From contig CAYTTA010000025.1 in the NCBI GenBank assembly GCA_964440655.1, positions 1-30,461 of the forward strand: 30,461 nucleotides of DNA. Direction: 5' to 3'. This stretch comes from CAYTTA01 sp964440655 (lineage in GTDB: Bacteria; Bacteroidota; Rhodothermia; Balneolales; Balneolaceae). The position numbers and the translations under genes were made by a program. The notes below the pieces were generated by a model. It saw only the letters and a list, made by a program, of their open reading frames with translations. It had not been told where the DNA came from and searched no databases. Below are positions 1-7,232 of this stretch, in pieces. Positions within the stretch are counted from its first letter, which is position 1, and each line of letters opens with the position of its first letter.

Positions 1-6
1 ATCTCC

Positions 7-68
7 CCGATTTATTCAATCGGAGCGGGAGGCTCCCTCTTTGCTGTAGAGCTCAATGGGAGGCTCCC
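7..68. repeat. Small inverted repeats downstream of the TolC-family gene
   Basis: Three short dyads lie just past the stop codon of the minus-strand TolC-family gene. CCGATT/AATCGG (7-12 and 18-23) has a 5-base loop. The 11-base palindrome GGGAGGCTCCC occurs twice, at 27-37 and 58-68, exactly 31 bases apart. They could form the 3' end structure of the tolC transcript, but no clear U-tract follows on the minus strand, so a terminator role is a guess. Confidence 0.4.
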
Positions 69-83
69 TTTTCACGGAACGGT

Positions 84-1424
84 TCAGAAAGAGATGTTCT
101 CGTCCAGCCGGCCGATATAGTAGTCGAGAAGTTTTTCCTGGAAGATGAAGTTGTAGAGCGCCCTCTGCCGGTCGCTCTGAGCCTGCATGTAGTCGGTGGT
201 CGCCTGATTCAGTTCGATCAGAGAAGCGGCCCCCACTTCATACCGCTGCTCCTGGGTACGATACGCCTGTTCCGCCGCACGGAGCGCCCGTTCGGTTGCC
301 TCCAGCTCCTTGGCAAGGGAGTTGTAGTCGTTGTAGGCCTGGCTGATCTCTTCGCGCACCTCGTAGTTGATGTCCTCAAGTTCCAGTCGGGCATTCCGGT
401 ACTGCACACGTGCCTGCTCGATGTTGGTCCGGTTGTTGAGCCGGTTGAACAAGGGGATATTGAGGCTGAATCCGACCGAGCGGCTGATCATCTGATCGAA
501 AAACTGATCGGAAAACGAGACGGGAACCCCCTGAAGGCGGTACTGGTCGCTGTAGCGCGTGTTGAAGCTGGCATTTGCGGTAAGAGTCGGATAGAGATTG
601 GATCGGGCCATCTCGAGCGTGTACCTGCTTGCCTGGATCTGGAGCTCCTGCATCTGAAGGTCCTTCCGGTTTGCCAGGGCGAGTCGGATCATCTCCTGAA
701 GATCCATGTGTGCGGGTACCAGCTGCGTCTCATCAATCGGTGGGGCTACCAGTTCGAATTCCGCCTCCGGGTCGAGCTGAAGCGTTCTCACCAGCCGTAT
801 ACGGCTCAGATCGAGCGCATTCTGGGCCTGAACAAGCTGCAGTTCGGTTCGTGCCACAATCGACTGCTGCTGATAGAGATCCACCATGGGACGGGAACCC
901 ACCTCCACCTGCGCCTCCACCTGCCGGAGCTGTATTCGGGCCGTCTCCAGGTTCTGTACGGCAATCCCCAGCAGCTGTTCATCGAGCAGCACCTGCAGGT
1001 ACTGCATCGCCGTGTTGAAGATGATGGTTTCGCGGATGCGGTCTGCTGTCACTGCTTCCAGCTCCTGGTTCACCCGGCTTCGCCGAAGGTTGTTGATATT
1101 CTGAAAACCGGTAAAAATGGGAAGGTTGGTGTTGAACCCTCCGCTCATGCCGAGCGTGGTCCGGTTCACCAGACTGGCAAGTTCCTGCGAGAACTGCTGA
1201 CCGGTGTTGCGGTTGCCGTTCAGACTGGCGTTGAGTGCGGGAAGAAAGTCGGCAAAGGCGCTGCGGGCCCTTGCATCGGCAAGTGCGAGGTTGTTCTCTG
1301 CCTGTTTCAGCTGATAGTTGTTCTCAAGGGAGAGTCGTATCGCTTCTTCCAGAGAGATCACAGACTGCGTATGTCCGGTCAGGGGCAGTGCCGTCAGCAG
1401 GAAGAAAAAGAGATATCTGAGCAT
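84..1424 (-). CDS. TolC family outer-membrane efflux protein
   Basis: Outer-membrane channel component of a tripartite efflux or type I secretion system, 446 residues, a normal length for the OEP (outer membrane efflux protein) family. A Sec signal peptide is visible at residues 1-20 (hydrophobic run ending near GHTQS). The mature part shows the two OEP repeats: long amphipathic helices rich in Gln, Glu, Arg and Leu (for example around 145-210 and 335-425), separated by beta-strand segments with aromatic residues. No inner-membrane pump or periplasmic adaptor lies within the window to its left or right, so partners are either off the left edge or elsewhere. The ATG at 1424 directly precedes the signal peptide. 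Upstream is a long gene-free region that may carry its control elements. The transported substrate cannot be inferred. Confidence 0.9.
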   Translation of the reverse strand: MLRYLFFFLLTALPLTGHTQSVISLEEAIRLSLENNYQLKQAENNLALADARARSAFADFLPALNASLNGNRNTGQQFSQELASLVNRTTLGMSGGFNTNLPIFTGFQNINNLRRSRVNQELEAVTADRIRETIIFNTAMQYLQVLLDEQLLGIAVQNLETARIQLRQVEAQVEVGSRPMVDLYQQQSIVARTELQLVQAQNALDLSRIRLVRTLQLDPEAEFELVAPPIDETQLVPAHMDLQEMIRLALANRKDLQMQELQIQASRYTLEMARSNLYPTLTANASFNTRYSDQYRLQGVPVSFSDQFFDQMISRSVGFSLNIPLFNRLNNRTNIEQARVQYRNARLELEDINYEVREEISQAYNDYNSLAKELEATERALRAAEQAYRTQEQRYEVGAASLIELNQATTDYMQAQSDRQRALYNFIFQEKLLDYYIGRLDENISF

Positions 1425-1674
1425 TGGTTACCAGGTTTTGATTCCGGATTGGCCGATCCACCCCGCAAGGTCCGATGCCGGCAGGGTTTAAAGAAAGCCA
1501 ATGTAACAGAGAGCGGCCTAAAAAGTACCATGCCCCCTTGGTGCGAAACGTATTTTAACAATCGCCTTACGTGAAGAGGCCTTTGCCCCTATTTACCAAT
1601 GGATGCCACAGACGCTGCCATCCTGCCAACGCCACTGCAAAGGTCTTCCTGCCCTCTCATTCTTGGGTGACAGC

Positions 1675-1740
1675 GACTTTCCAGGGGCGGTGCCTCCTAC
1701 GAAGAGGGACCTTCCAAGGACATTGCCTTCCACGGCTGGA
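1675..1740. repeat. Two imperfect 33-base tandem copies
   Basis: Copy 1 is 1675-1707 and copy 2 is 1708-1740. I count 22 of 33 positions identical, with conserved cores TTCCA-GG and TGCCT-C-ACG. The period of 33 is a multiple of three, which gives a repeated TFQG..CL peptide in a plus-strand frame, but no gene is convincing there. Function unknown. Confidence 0.5.
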
Positions 1741-1754
1741 AAGTTATTACAAGA

Positions 1755-1773
1755 TACTTTGCATTGCAAGGTA
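1755..1773. promoter_or_regulatory. 19-base operator-like palindrome
   Basis: TACTTTGCA-T-TGCAAGGTA reads as an inverted repeat with 8 of 9 pairs Watson-Crick and one T-G. With almost no loop it suits a dimeric DNA-binding protein better than an RNA hairpin. It abuts an AT-rich patch (a T5 run, then A7) that stands out in this GC-rich DNA. On the minus strand it lies about 330 bases upstream of the TolC start. The half-sites contain TA-CT-TTG and TA-CC-TTG, similar to the Bacteroidota minus-7 element TAnnTTTG, so promoter and operator may overlap. PadR-type regulators use sites of this general shape, but that link is a guess and no regulator gene is nearby. Confidence 0.4.
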
Positions 1774-1817
1774 CTTTTTAAAAAAATATACCTTCGCGAA
1801 CCTCTTGCACCACAATC

Positions 1818-2303
1818 TCAGCCCCTGGGCTCCTCTTTACTCTCTGTACTGGCGTGATGGACGCCCGATTTGAGATTGGCCTGTACCGCATCCATCAGCA
1901 TATGGGCCGCACGGCGAGCGGCGAGATGCTTCATCTCATCAAGAAAATAGTGTAACATCCCGCTCTTCACCGCCGCGGCTCTCATGTTGCGATCCATTTC
2001 CAGATGATTTCGCCCGGAGAGGAGTTTCTCCTCCTGCTTCTTCTTTTTCTTCTTCTTCCTTCCACTTCGCACCCAGCCTACCACCAGGCCGACTGCCAGC
2101 GCCACCCCCAGGGTCCGCAACGGGGCTTTCCGCACCCTGCTGGCGGGGTTCAATTTGGATACAAGAGAGTCACGCGTCCGGACCACCGTATCATCCAGGC
2201 TTCCGTGGAGCTCCTCCAGTTCCCGCTTGAGTCTCTCCTTCCTCCGCTCCAGTTCGTCGAGTGATATGTTACGCTTGGTTGCCAGAGCTCTTTTCCTCCA
2301 CAT
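1818..2303 (-). CDS. Hypothetical single-pass membrane protein, third gene of YqjD/YqjE-like operon
   Basis: 161 residues, function unknown. Visible: a charged coiled-coil-like stretch near residues 14-36 (SLDELERRKERLKRELEEL), a segment with NP-R-R-P spacing (about 52-62), one hydrophobic segment (about 65-82), then a run of seven lysines and a charged C-terminal helix. The layout of coiled coil, NP motif and single TM helix recalls DUF3618-like proteins that accompany holin-superfamily-III and DUF883 proteins in other bacteria; this assignment is tentative. The ATG at 2303 overlaps the upstream holin-like gene by 35 bases, suggesting translational coupling, and no good Shine-Dalgarno sequence precedes it. 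Regions 2020-2065 are a purine tract on the coding strand encoding the lysine run. Confidence 0.65.
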   Translation of the reverse strand: MWRKRALATKRNISLDELERRKERLKRELEELHGSLDDTVVRTRDSLVSKLNPASRVRKAPLRTLGVALAVGLVVGWVRSGRKKKKKKKQEEKLLSGRNHLEMDRNMRAAAVKSGMLHYFLDEMKHLAARRAAHMLMDAVQANLKSGVHHASTESKEEPRG

Positions 2304-2805
2304 TTTTTGCCGTTGCCGCCGCTTTCGGATTCACCCCCCCAGGCTTCCCCGGCCGGGAATCTCTTTTCCCATCACGTTCCGATGCCTCCGTCTCCTCTCG
2401 AACTACCGCCATATCGAGCGATTCCAGCATGTCCTGCATCATCCCTGTCTGAATTTTTCTCTTCAGGAAGTCGGGTTTGAGCTTCACAAAAAGGATACCT
2501 CCCAGTAGAAGGGGAAGCGAGCTCAAGAGAAATCCGAGTGCCGTGCTCCCGGTCAGCTCACCCAACCAGAAACCGAGTGCGGCCCAGGCAAAGAGAAACC
2601 CGGTGTAGAGCAGCATGAGCCCGGCCACCCGCTGAATCGACCCCGCAATGACATGAGTGACCGATTCCGTGACGGTGAGCACCATCAGCTCGGTCCGCTT
2701 CTCCACATATTGCCGGAGATCTCTTGTGATATTCCGGATCCCTCTGAAGGGTGAGAATCCGGATCCGGTTTCCCGATCAGTCTCATCCATTGGTTCAGAT
2801 CCCAC
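2269..2805 (-). CDS. Phage holin family (YqjE-like / holin superfamily III) membrane protein
   Basis: 178 residues with an amphipathic N-terminal region (residues about 20-58), two adjacent transmembrane helices (about 61-82 and 88-107) and a charged, disordered Lys/Glu/Pro-rich tail. This is the topology of the YqjE/actinobacterial Holin-X family, inner-membrane proteins usually found beside DUF883 (YqjD/ElaB) proteins and linked to envelope stress. It is not evidence of a prophage. The frame begins with GTG at 2805, four bases after the upstream stop, with GGAGAG about 9 bases before it; an ATG at 2790 is the alternative. It is sandwiched between the DUF883-like and coiled-coil genes in what is almost certainly one transcript. 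Confidence 0.75.
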   Translation of the reverse strand: MGSEPMDETDRETGSGFSPFRGIRNITRDLRQYVEKRTELMVLTVTESVTHVIAGSIQRVAGLMLLYTGFLFAWAALGFWLGELTGSTALGFLLSSLPLLLGGILFVKLKPDFLKRKIQTGMMQDMLESLDMAVVREETEASERDGKRDSRPGKPGGVNPKAAATAKNVEEKSSGNQA

Positions 2806-2808
2806 GAA

Positions 2809-3003
2809 TCAGTCTCTCCGAAAGAGTTTGGCGAGCAGGAATCCGGCAGCAGCTCCTGCCAGTACGCTTTTGATCGGATGCTTCCGGATAAGGAGCTCGG
2901 CATCGGTTACCAGCTCATCCACCTTCTCCTGAATGTTCATCTCGTCCAGATAGCGCTTGCACTCATTTAAAATGGTGTTTATATCCTTGTCAAGATCTTT
3001 CAT
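2809..3003 (-). CDS. DUF883 / YqjD-like C-tail-anchored protein
   Basis: 64 residues from the ATG at 3003; a TTG at 3018 would add five residues. The N-terminal two thirds is a charged helix, followed by KHPIKSVLAGAAAGFLLAKL (41-60), a Gly/Ala-rich C-terminal membrane helix ending in RRD. This is the signature of the ElaB/YqjD/DUF883 family, whose E. coli members anchor ribosomes at the inner membrane in stationary phase. It is the first gene of a three-gene minus-strand operon with the YqjE-like and coiled-coil proteins, the same partnership as yqjD-yqjE in enterobacteria. The function here is inferred from that likeness. Confidence 0.75.
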   Translation of the reverse strand: MKDLDKDINTILNECKRYLDEMNIQEKVDELVTDAELLIRKHPIKSVLAGAAAGFLLAKLFRRD

Positions 3004-3106
3004 AATGGCGTTGTTCAAATCAAGGATCCGGTTTCTTATCTTGATGGAAAGTAATGATAACCTGTTAATGGAAAAATAGGTTCACGATCTTTCGAAATAT
3101 TTTCAT

Positions 3107-3850
3107 ATGACGGCAGATGTAATCGCTTTCGGCGCACACCCCGACGATACCGAGCTCAGCTGCTCGGGCACACTGGCCAGACTTGTTCAGCTCGGATACG
3201 ACGCAGTGGTCGTCGACCTGACACGGGGTGAAAAAGGGACGCGCGGCACACCGGAGTTGCGGCTGGAGGAGGCTGAAGCGGCTGCCCGGGTCCTCGGGCT
3301 GAAAGCCAGGGACAATCTCGGCCTGCCGGACACGGAGCTGGTGAACACGCGGGAGATGCAGCTCCCCATTATTGAGCGGGTGCGCCATTATCGACCGCAC
3401 ATCTGTCTGATCTGCTCGCCCGATGACCGCCACCCCGATCATGGCAATGCCGCCCGTCTGCTCAAGGATGCCCTCTTCTACAGCGGCCTTCAGAAGATCG
3501 AGACGAGAGGTCCGGAGGGAGAGCTCCAGGAGCCGCACCGTCCTGCCCATATTCTCCATTACATGCAGGACAGACCGTTTGAACCCGATTTCATCTTCGA
3601 CATCACCCCCACCATGGAACTGAAACAGAAGGCGATTGAAGCCTTTGCATCCCAGTTCAATGTGGACGATCCGGGGATGGAGCCGGAGACCTACATCTCA
3701 CGGCCTGGATTTTATGAGGGCATCCGGGCCCGGGCACGTCATTACGGCCACCTCGGCGGGTTCACTTACGGGGAACCTTTTCTCTATGCCCAGAAACCGG
3801 TTCCTCTTGCTTCGTTCGGGCTCTTCACAGAGACCTCCCCCCTCCGCTAG
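3107..3850 (+). CDS. bshB1: Bacillithiol biosynthesis deacetylase BshB1 (PIG-L / LmbE family)
   Basis: 247 residues, the typical length. It removes the acetyl group from GlcNAc-malate to give GlcN-malate, the second step of bacillithiol synthesis, in the cytoplasm. The zinc site is plain: AHPDDTE with H11, P12, D13 and D14 near the N-terminus, and HPDH with H112 as the third ligand (109-112). D13 is the likely catalytic base of the family. Other BshB1-like signatures are TRGEKGTRG (39-47) and a C-terminal GGFTYGEPF segment that favours BshB1 over general LmbE proteins. It diverges from the YqjD-like operon across about 100 bases and converges on the phosphatase gene. bshA and bshC are not in the window. 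Start ATG at 3107; no strong ribosome-binding site, but the preceding sequence is AT-rich. Confidence 0.9.
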   Translation: MTADVIAFGAHPDDTELSCSGTLARLVQLGYDAVVVDLTRGEKGTRGTPELRLEEAEAAARVLGLKARDNLGLPDTELVNTREMQLPIIERVRHYRPHICLICSPDDRHPDHGNAARLLKDALFYSGLQKIETRGPEGELQEPHRPAHILHYMQDRPFEPDFIFDITPTMELKQKAIEAFASQFNVDDPGMEPETYISRPGFYEGIRARARHYGHLGGFTYGEPFLYAQKPVPLASFGLFTETSPLR

Positions 3851-3867
3851 CGAGCGTGAGATACTCG

Positions 3868-3886
3868 CCTCCACTATTTGTGGAGG
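3868..3886. terminator. Hairpin between convergent genes
   Basis: CCTCCAC (3868-3874), loop TATTT, GTGGAGG (3880-3886): a perfect 7-base-pair stem in the 84-base gap between the convergent bshB1 and IMPase-like genes. It lacks a T-tract on either side, so it may be a transcript-end structure rather than a classic intrinsic terminator. Confidence 0.4.
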
Positions 3887-3934
3887 TGGATGACTCGGAT
3901 CGCAATTCAAAGTGATTGCTATTCACAGAGGCTG

Positions 3935-4759
3935 CTATTCAGATGGCCTGGTCAGTCCCCAGGCAGGGATCACCTCTCCGATCCTCCTCTTCAGGTAGCG
4001 GTGGATCGATGCGTTGCCGGCGATGATCCGCTCTCCCAGCAGCCAGTCATCTCCCCCTTTCCAGTCACTGACCACTCCGCCCGCCTCTTCGATAAGGAGG
4101 GCTCCGGCTGCGACATCCCACGCCTTGAGCGCATATTCATAAAATCCCTGAAACCGTCCGGCTGCCACGCAGCAGAGGTCCCAGGCTGCGGCTCCGGGAC
4201 GCCGGACGCCCTGGACCTCCTCGTTCAGGGTCTGGAACAGCCGGTAGTAGTCATTCATCAGGCCTGATCTTTCATAGGGAAACCCTGTCGCCAGAACCGC
4301 CTGTTCCGGCTCCTCCAGTTCGGAAACGGTGATCCGGTCTCCGTTCAGCCAGGCCCCGCCCCCTTTCAGCGCCACGTATTCCTCATCCCGGTTCACCTCG
4401 ATCACCACTCCGGCCTTCGCCCTGCCTTCCACGTAGAGAGCCACCGAGACACAGTAGACCGGAAATCCGTAGGCAAAGTTGGTGGTCCCGTCGATCGGAT
4501 CGATGATCCAGGTCCTGTCGCTTCCGAGGGTGTGCTCCGAAGCCGACTCCTCGGCCAGGAAGCGGTCCTCCGGAAAAGCCTCTCTGATGATTCGCACAAT
4601 CTCTTTTTCGGTGGCAACGTCGGCATCGGTCACCAGGTTGAACTTCCCTTTGTAGTCGATCTGCAGCCGCCGGTCCTGGTATTTTTTAATAATTTCGGCA
4701 CCGCTCCGGGCAGCCTCCAGGGCAACCATCAGATCCGGATCACTCTTCCAGTCACTCAT
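3935..4759 (-). CDS. Inositol monophosphatase family protein (SuhB-like)
   Basis: 274 residues of the Mg-dependent IMPase superfamily. Metal-binding motifs are all present: LAEES with E70, DPIDGT at 87-92 (D87, D90), and WDVAAG with W214-D215 near the C-terminus, followed by EEAGG. The first motif, VTDADVATE (43-51), is also intact, so an active enzyme is expected. Substrate could be myo-inositol-1-phosphate or another sugar phosphate; sequence alone does not decide. The start ATG at 4759 lies 32 bases after the dnaG stop, so the two are probably co-transcribed. A second, only moderately similar family member sits at 14526-15314. Confidence 0.88.
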   Translation of the reverse strand: MSDWKSDPDLMVALEAARSGAEIIKKYQDRRLQIDYKGKFNLVTDADVATEKEIVRIIREAFPEDRFLAEESASEHTLGSDRTWIIDPIDGTTNFAYGFPVYCVSVALYVEGRAKAGVVIEVNRDEEYVALKGGGAWLNGDRITVSELEEPEQAVLATGFPYERSGLMNDYYRLFQTLNEEVQGVRRPGAAAWDLCCVAAGRFQGFYEYALKAWDVAAGALLIEEAGGVVSDWKGGDDWLLGERIIAGNASIHRYLKRRIGEVIPAWGLTRPSE

Positions 4760-4791
4760 TCACTCACTCGCTTTTTTGTTCAGGTTCCTGT

Positions 4792-7032
4792 TCACCCGTT
4801 TTTCATCCTGTATTCAAAACGGCCCGGTCCCGCTCCCCCTCCGCTTCTTCCCTCAGGGTCGGGGTAGAGCTCTCCGGCCGGAATCCGTTCAATCCGGCTG
4901 ATTTCGCTCTGAATCTCTTTCTGCTGCTCCACGATCATTTTCTTCATCTCCAGATCTGCCTCCGGCAGCTGCAGGGCAAGCCGCTCCATCTCCCTCTCCA
5001 GCCAGTCGAGCCTCAATTTCCGCAGAGTGCTTTTCACCACCCGGAAAGGATCCCGGTCCCGCTGAAATCGTGTTCCTGCCCGTTCATAGTATCGATCACT
5101 GACCTTGTAGCGCTCCAGAAGCACCTCGCCCAGCAGCTCCGGCCAGGGGGAGGAGAGTCGCCGGTAGTGCTCCACACCGGCCTCCTCTCCTGCATGATGG
5201 CGGCGGAAGATATCCAGGTAGAACTCCCGCAGCTCCTGGTCCTCAAGGTACTCTTCCCGGCAGTGCTGCTCCACATAACGGACCATCTCGGCGCCGTGCT
5301 CCAGCATGAGACGCAGCAGCTCCAGTTCGGAGGGAGGTCTCTTGATCCGCCCGCCCGGCATGAATTCTCCACCGGACCGGCCTGATCCACGGGCTGCCTG
5401 AGAGTGCGCTGCCGGGTGAGGAGCGAACGGATCCGCCTCCATGGCCTCCATGAGAGAATCCTCCCAGGGAGCATCGGGAGGACCCGCCGGGATGGGGAGT
5501 GAAAAAGCGGATGCATCCCTGTGTGGACCGGTTCCCGGAAATCCGGAATGGCCTTCACCCCTGCCGGCTGCCCCCTCCCCGGGCTGCCCGCTCACAGGAC
5601 CACCCATCGATCCGCCCATCGGCTCGCTCATCGGTCCGCCCGGTGAGCTCGCCGGACCGACCGCTCCTTCATTGGCCTTTCTGCCGGCCTGTCTCCTCTT
5701 CCGTTTGCGCTCCGCCTCTTTACGGCTCAGAATCAGGGAGAGCTGTTCAAAAAGCTCACGGTCACTGGCATTTCGATAGCGCTGTGTCTTCTGATGGAGA
5801 TGCTGCACATAAACCTGTCTCTCCAGCCCGTCTGGTATCTCCGCGATGGTCTCCAGAACGGTGGCGATCACCCTGGCCCGTCCTCCGGGGCTCTCCATCT
5901 CTCCCTGCTCCTCCGCCGTCTGTATCCGGAAGGTGACAAAATCGGTGGTTTCCTTCCGTTTCAGCTCCTGGAACGACTCTCCCCCATACTTTCTCACAAA
6001 CGAATCGGGATCCTCCTGATCCGGGAGCGCCAGAAGATTGACCTCCATCCCTTCGGCAAGTGCAATCTCCATCCCCCGCATCATCGCCGCCACACCGGCA
6101 CTGTCCGAGTCATAGATCATCAGCAGCCGGCTGGCATACCTCTTCAGGACCCTGATTTGCTGCGGTGTGAGAGCCGTTCCGGCCGATGCCACCGTATTGG
6201 CAATTCCGTGCTGCGCCAGGGTGATCACATCGGTGTACCCCTCCACCAGGATCACCTCCTCCTGCCGCCGGATCTCATTGCGGGAGAAGTTGACTCCATA
6301 GACCACCTCGCTCTTGTTATAGACCAGAGTCTGTGCCGAGTTGATGTATTTGGCCGCCTTCTGATTTCCCGTCACCCTGCCGGCAAAGGCGATCACCTTT
6401 CCGGAGGGGTTGAAGATGGGAAACATCAGCCGGCCCCGGAAGGTGTCGTACCACCCCTCTCCCCGCTGCGAGGGTTTTATCAGATCCGCCTTGTGGAGAT
6501 ACTCCTCCGAGATCCCCTCTCTGAGAGCCGCTTTCAGCAGGGCTTCCCCGCCGGGCGGGGAAAAACCGAGACCGAATTTCCGGATCACCGCCCTGTCATA
6601 TCCCCGCCGTTCAAGATAGGCGCGCGCCTCTTCCGCTTCGGGAGACTCCTTCAGCTGCCGGAAGAAGAAGAGTCCGGCAAACCGCAGGGCGTGATAGACC
6701 CCTTCCCTCTCCCGGAACTCCGGATCGGGTTCGGCCGACTCCTCTTCGGGCAGATGGACTCCGTAACGGTCGGCCAGCGTCCGTACGGCCTCCAGAAAGC
6801 CGACTCCCTCCATCTCCATCACAAACCGGAAGATGTCCCCGCTCGCCCCGCACCCGAAACATTTGTAGATCCCGAGACGGGGCGTCACACTGAAGGAGGG
6901 TGTTTTTTCCTCATGAAAGGGGCAGAGACCCACAAATCCGCTCCCCGAACGCTTGAGCCGGACATGATCACCGACCACCTCAACCAGATCGGCCGCCGCC
7001 CGTACTTCCTCTTTTTTCTCGTCTGATATCAT
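4792..7032 (-). CDS. dnaG: DNA primase DnaG
   Basis: Synthesises RNA primers for replication. I start it at the ATG at 7032 (MISDEKKEEV), which has GAGGA six bases upstream; the frame stays open to an ATG at 7131, but those 33 extra residues look unlike protein. Length is 746 residues against about 580-600 usual. Domains in order: CHC2 zinc finger (C37-x2-H40, C58-x2-C61), catalytic core, TOPRIM with EGYTD (264-268) and DSD (308-310), then an unusually long Lys/Arg followed by Gly/Pro/Ser/Met-rich linker (about 440-560), and a C-terminal helical domain (565-746) in the place of the DnaB-binding domain. The extra length is all in the linker, which is encoded by short tandem repeats. Followed by the IMPase gene 32 bases on. 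Confidence 0.95.
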   Translation of the reverse strand: MISDEKKEEVRAAADLVEVVGDHVRLKRSGSGFVGLCPFHEEKTPSFSVTPRLGIYKCFGCGASGDIFRFVMEMEGVGFLEAVRTLADRYGVHLPEEESAEPDPEFREREGVYHALRFAGLFFFRQLKESPEAEEARAYLERRGYDRAVIRKFGLGFSPPGGEALLKAALREGISEEYLHKADLIKPSQRGEGWYDTFRGRLMFPIFNPSGKVIAFAGRVTGNQKAAKYINSAQTLVYNKSEVVYGVNFSRNEIRRQEEVILVEGYTDVITLAQHGIANTVASAGTALTPQQIRVLKRYASRLLMIYDSDSAGVAAMMRGMEIALAEGMEVNLLALPDQEDPDSFVRKYGGESFQELKRKETTDFVTFRIQTAEEQGEMESPGGRARVIATVLETIAEIPDGLERQVYVQHLHQKTQRYRNASDRELFEQLSLILSRKEAERKRKRRQAGRKANEGAVGPASSPGGPMSEPMGGSMGGPVSGQPGEGAAGRGEGHSGFPGTGPHRDASAFSLPIPAGPPDAPWEDSLMEAMEADPFAPHPAAHSQAARGSGRSGGEFMPGGRIKRPPSELELLRLMLEHGAEMVRYVEQHCREEYLEDQELREFYLDIFRRHHAGEEAGVEHYRRLSSPWPELLGEVLLERYKVSDRYYERAGTRFQRDRDPFRVVKSTLRKLRLDWLEREMERLALQLPEADLEMKKMIVEQQKEIQSEISRIERIPAGELYPDPEGRSGGGAGPGRFEYRMKNG
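5601..5648 (-). repeat. 12-base repeats encoding the DnaG linker
   Basis: On the coding (minus) strand about four degenerate 12-base units of the pattern GG-CCG-ATG-GC encode a (G/E)-(P/S)-M-(S/G) tetrapeptide repeat within the linker before the DnaG C-terminal domain. Such repeats can expand or contract without a frameshift. Confidence 0.6.
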
Positions 7033-7232
7033 TCCGGTTCCTCGGTCAAAATGATACTCATTCCCGCTGTAAGTTTCATTTCCGCTTTTGTCGATAGAGG
7101 TAGATGGCGTATATTCAGGCCGAAAATTCAAGTCGCCGGAGACGGGCAGCCGGGCCGCCGCATCAGGCAGCAGGAGGCAGTCAGCTGATCCGGCCGATGG
7201 CGGGCAGCAACTCTTAATGTAACGGATCTTTC
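7033..7232. promoter_or_regulatory. Divergent dnaG / sucD intergenic region
   Basis: About 200 bases between the two divergent starts must hold both promoters. The dnaG side (7040-7090) is AT-richer than its surroundings. I cannot assign specific -35/-10 or TAnnTTTG elements with confidence. The sucD start (7233) has no strong Shine-Dalgarno sequence, the nearest being GGAT. Confidence 0.35.

Larger units (their letters stand above)
1425..1817. other. 393-base stretch without a convincing gene
   Basis: This is the space between the minus-strand TolC gene and the minus-strand envelope operon upstream of it. Short open frames exist on the plus strand but their translations are Cys/His/Arg/Leu-rich, resemble no family, and follow a repeat instead of codon bias. 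What it does hold is an imperfect 33-base tandem repeat (1675-1740), a 19-base palindrome (1755-1773) and an AT-rich patch (1773-1795). It probably contains the tolC promoter region; no single promoter stands out. Confidence 0.6.

Noticed and set aside
1571..1873. Plus-strand open frame of 100 codons in the gene-free stretch beside the TolC gene
   Set aside because: The composition (Cys, His, Arg, Leu rich) is that of chance translation, the TFQG repeat comes from the DNA repeat, there is no ribosome-binding site, and the frame runs into the neighbouring gene.
2269..2805. Prophage lysis gene suggested by the holin-like protein
   Set aside because: Holin-superfamily-III proteins are widespread chromosomal envelope proteins and no phage genes (endolysin, portal, capsid, integrase) are nearby.
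7033..7131. N-terminal extension of DnaG to the ATG at 7131
   Set aside because: The extra 33 residues are not part of the primase family and the ATG at 7032 has a good GAGGA site in front of it.
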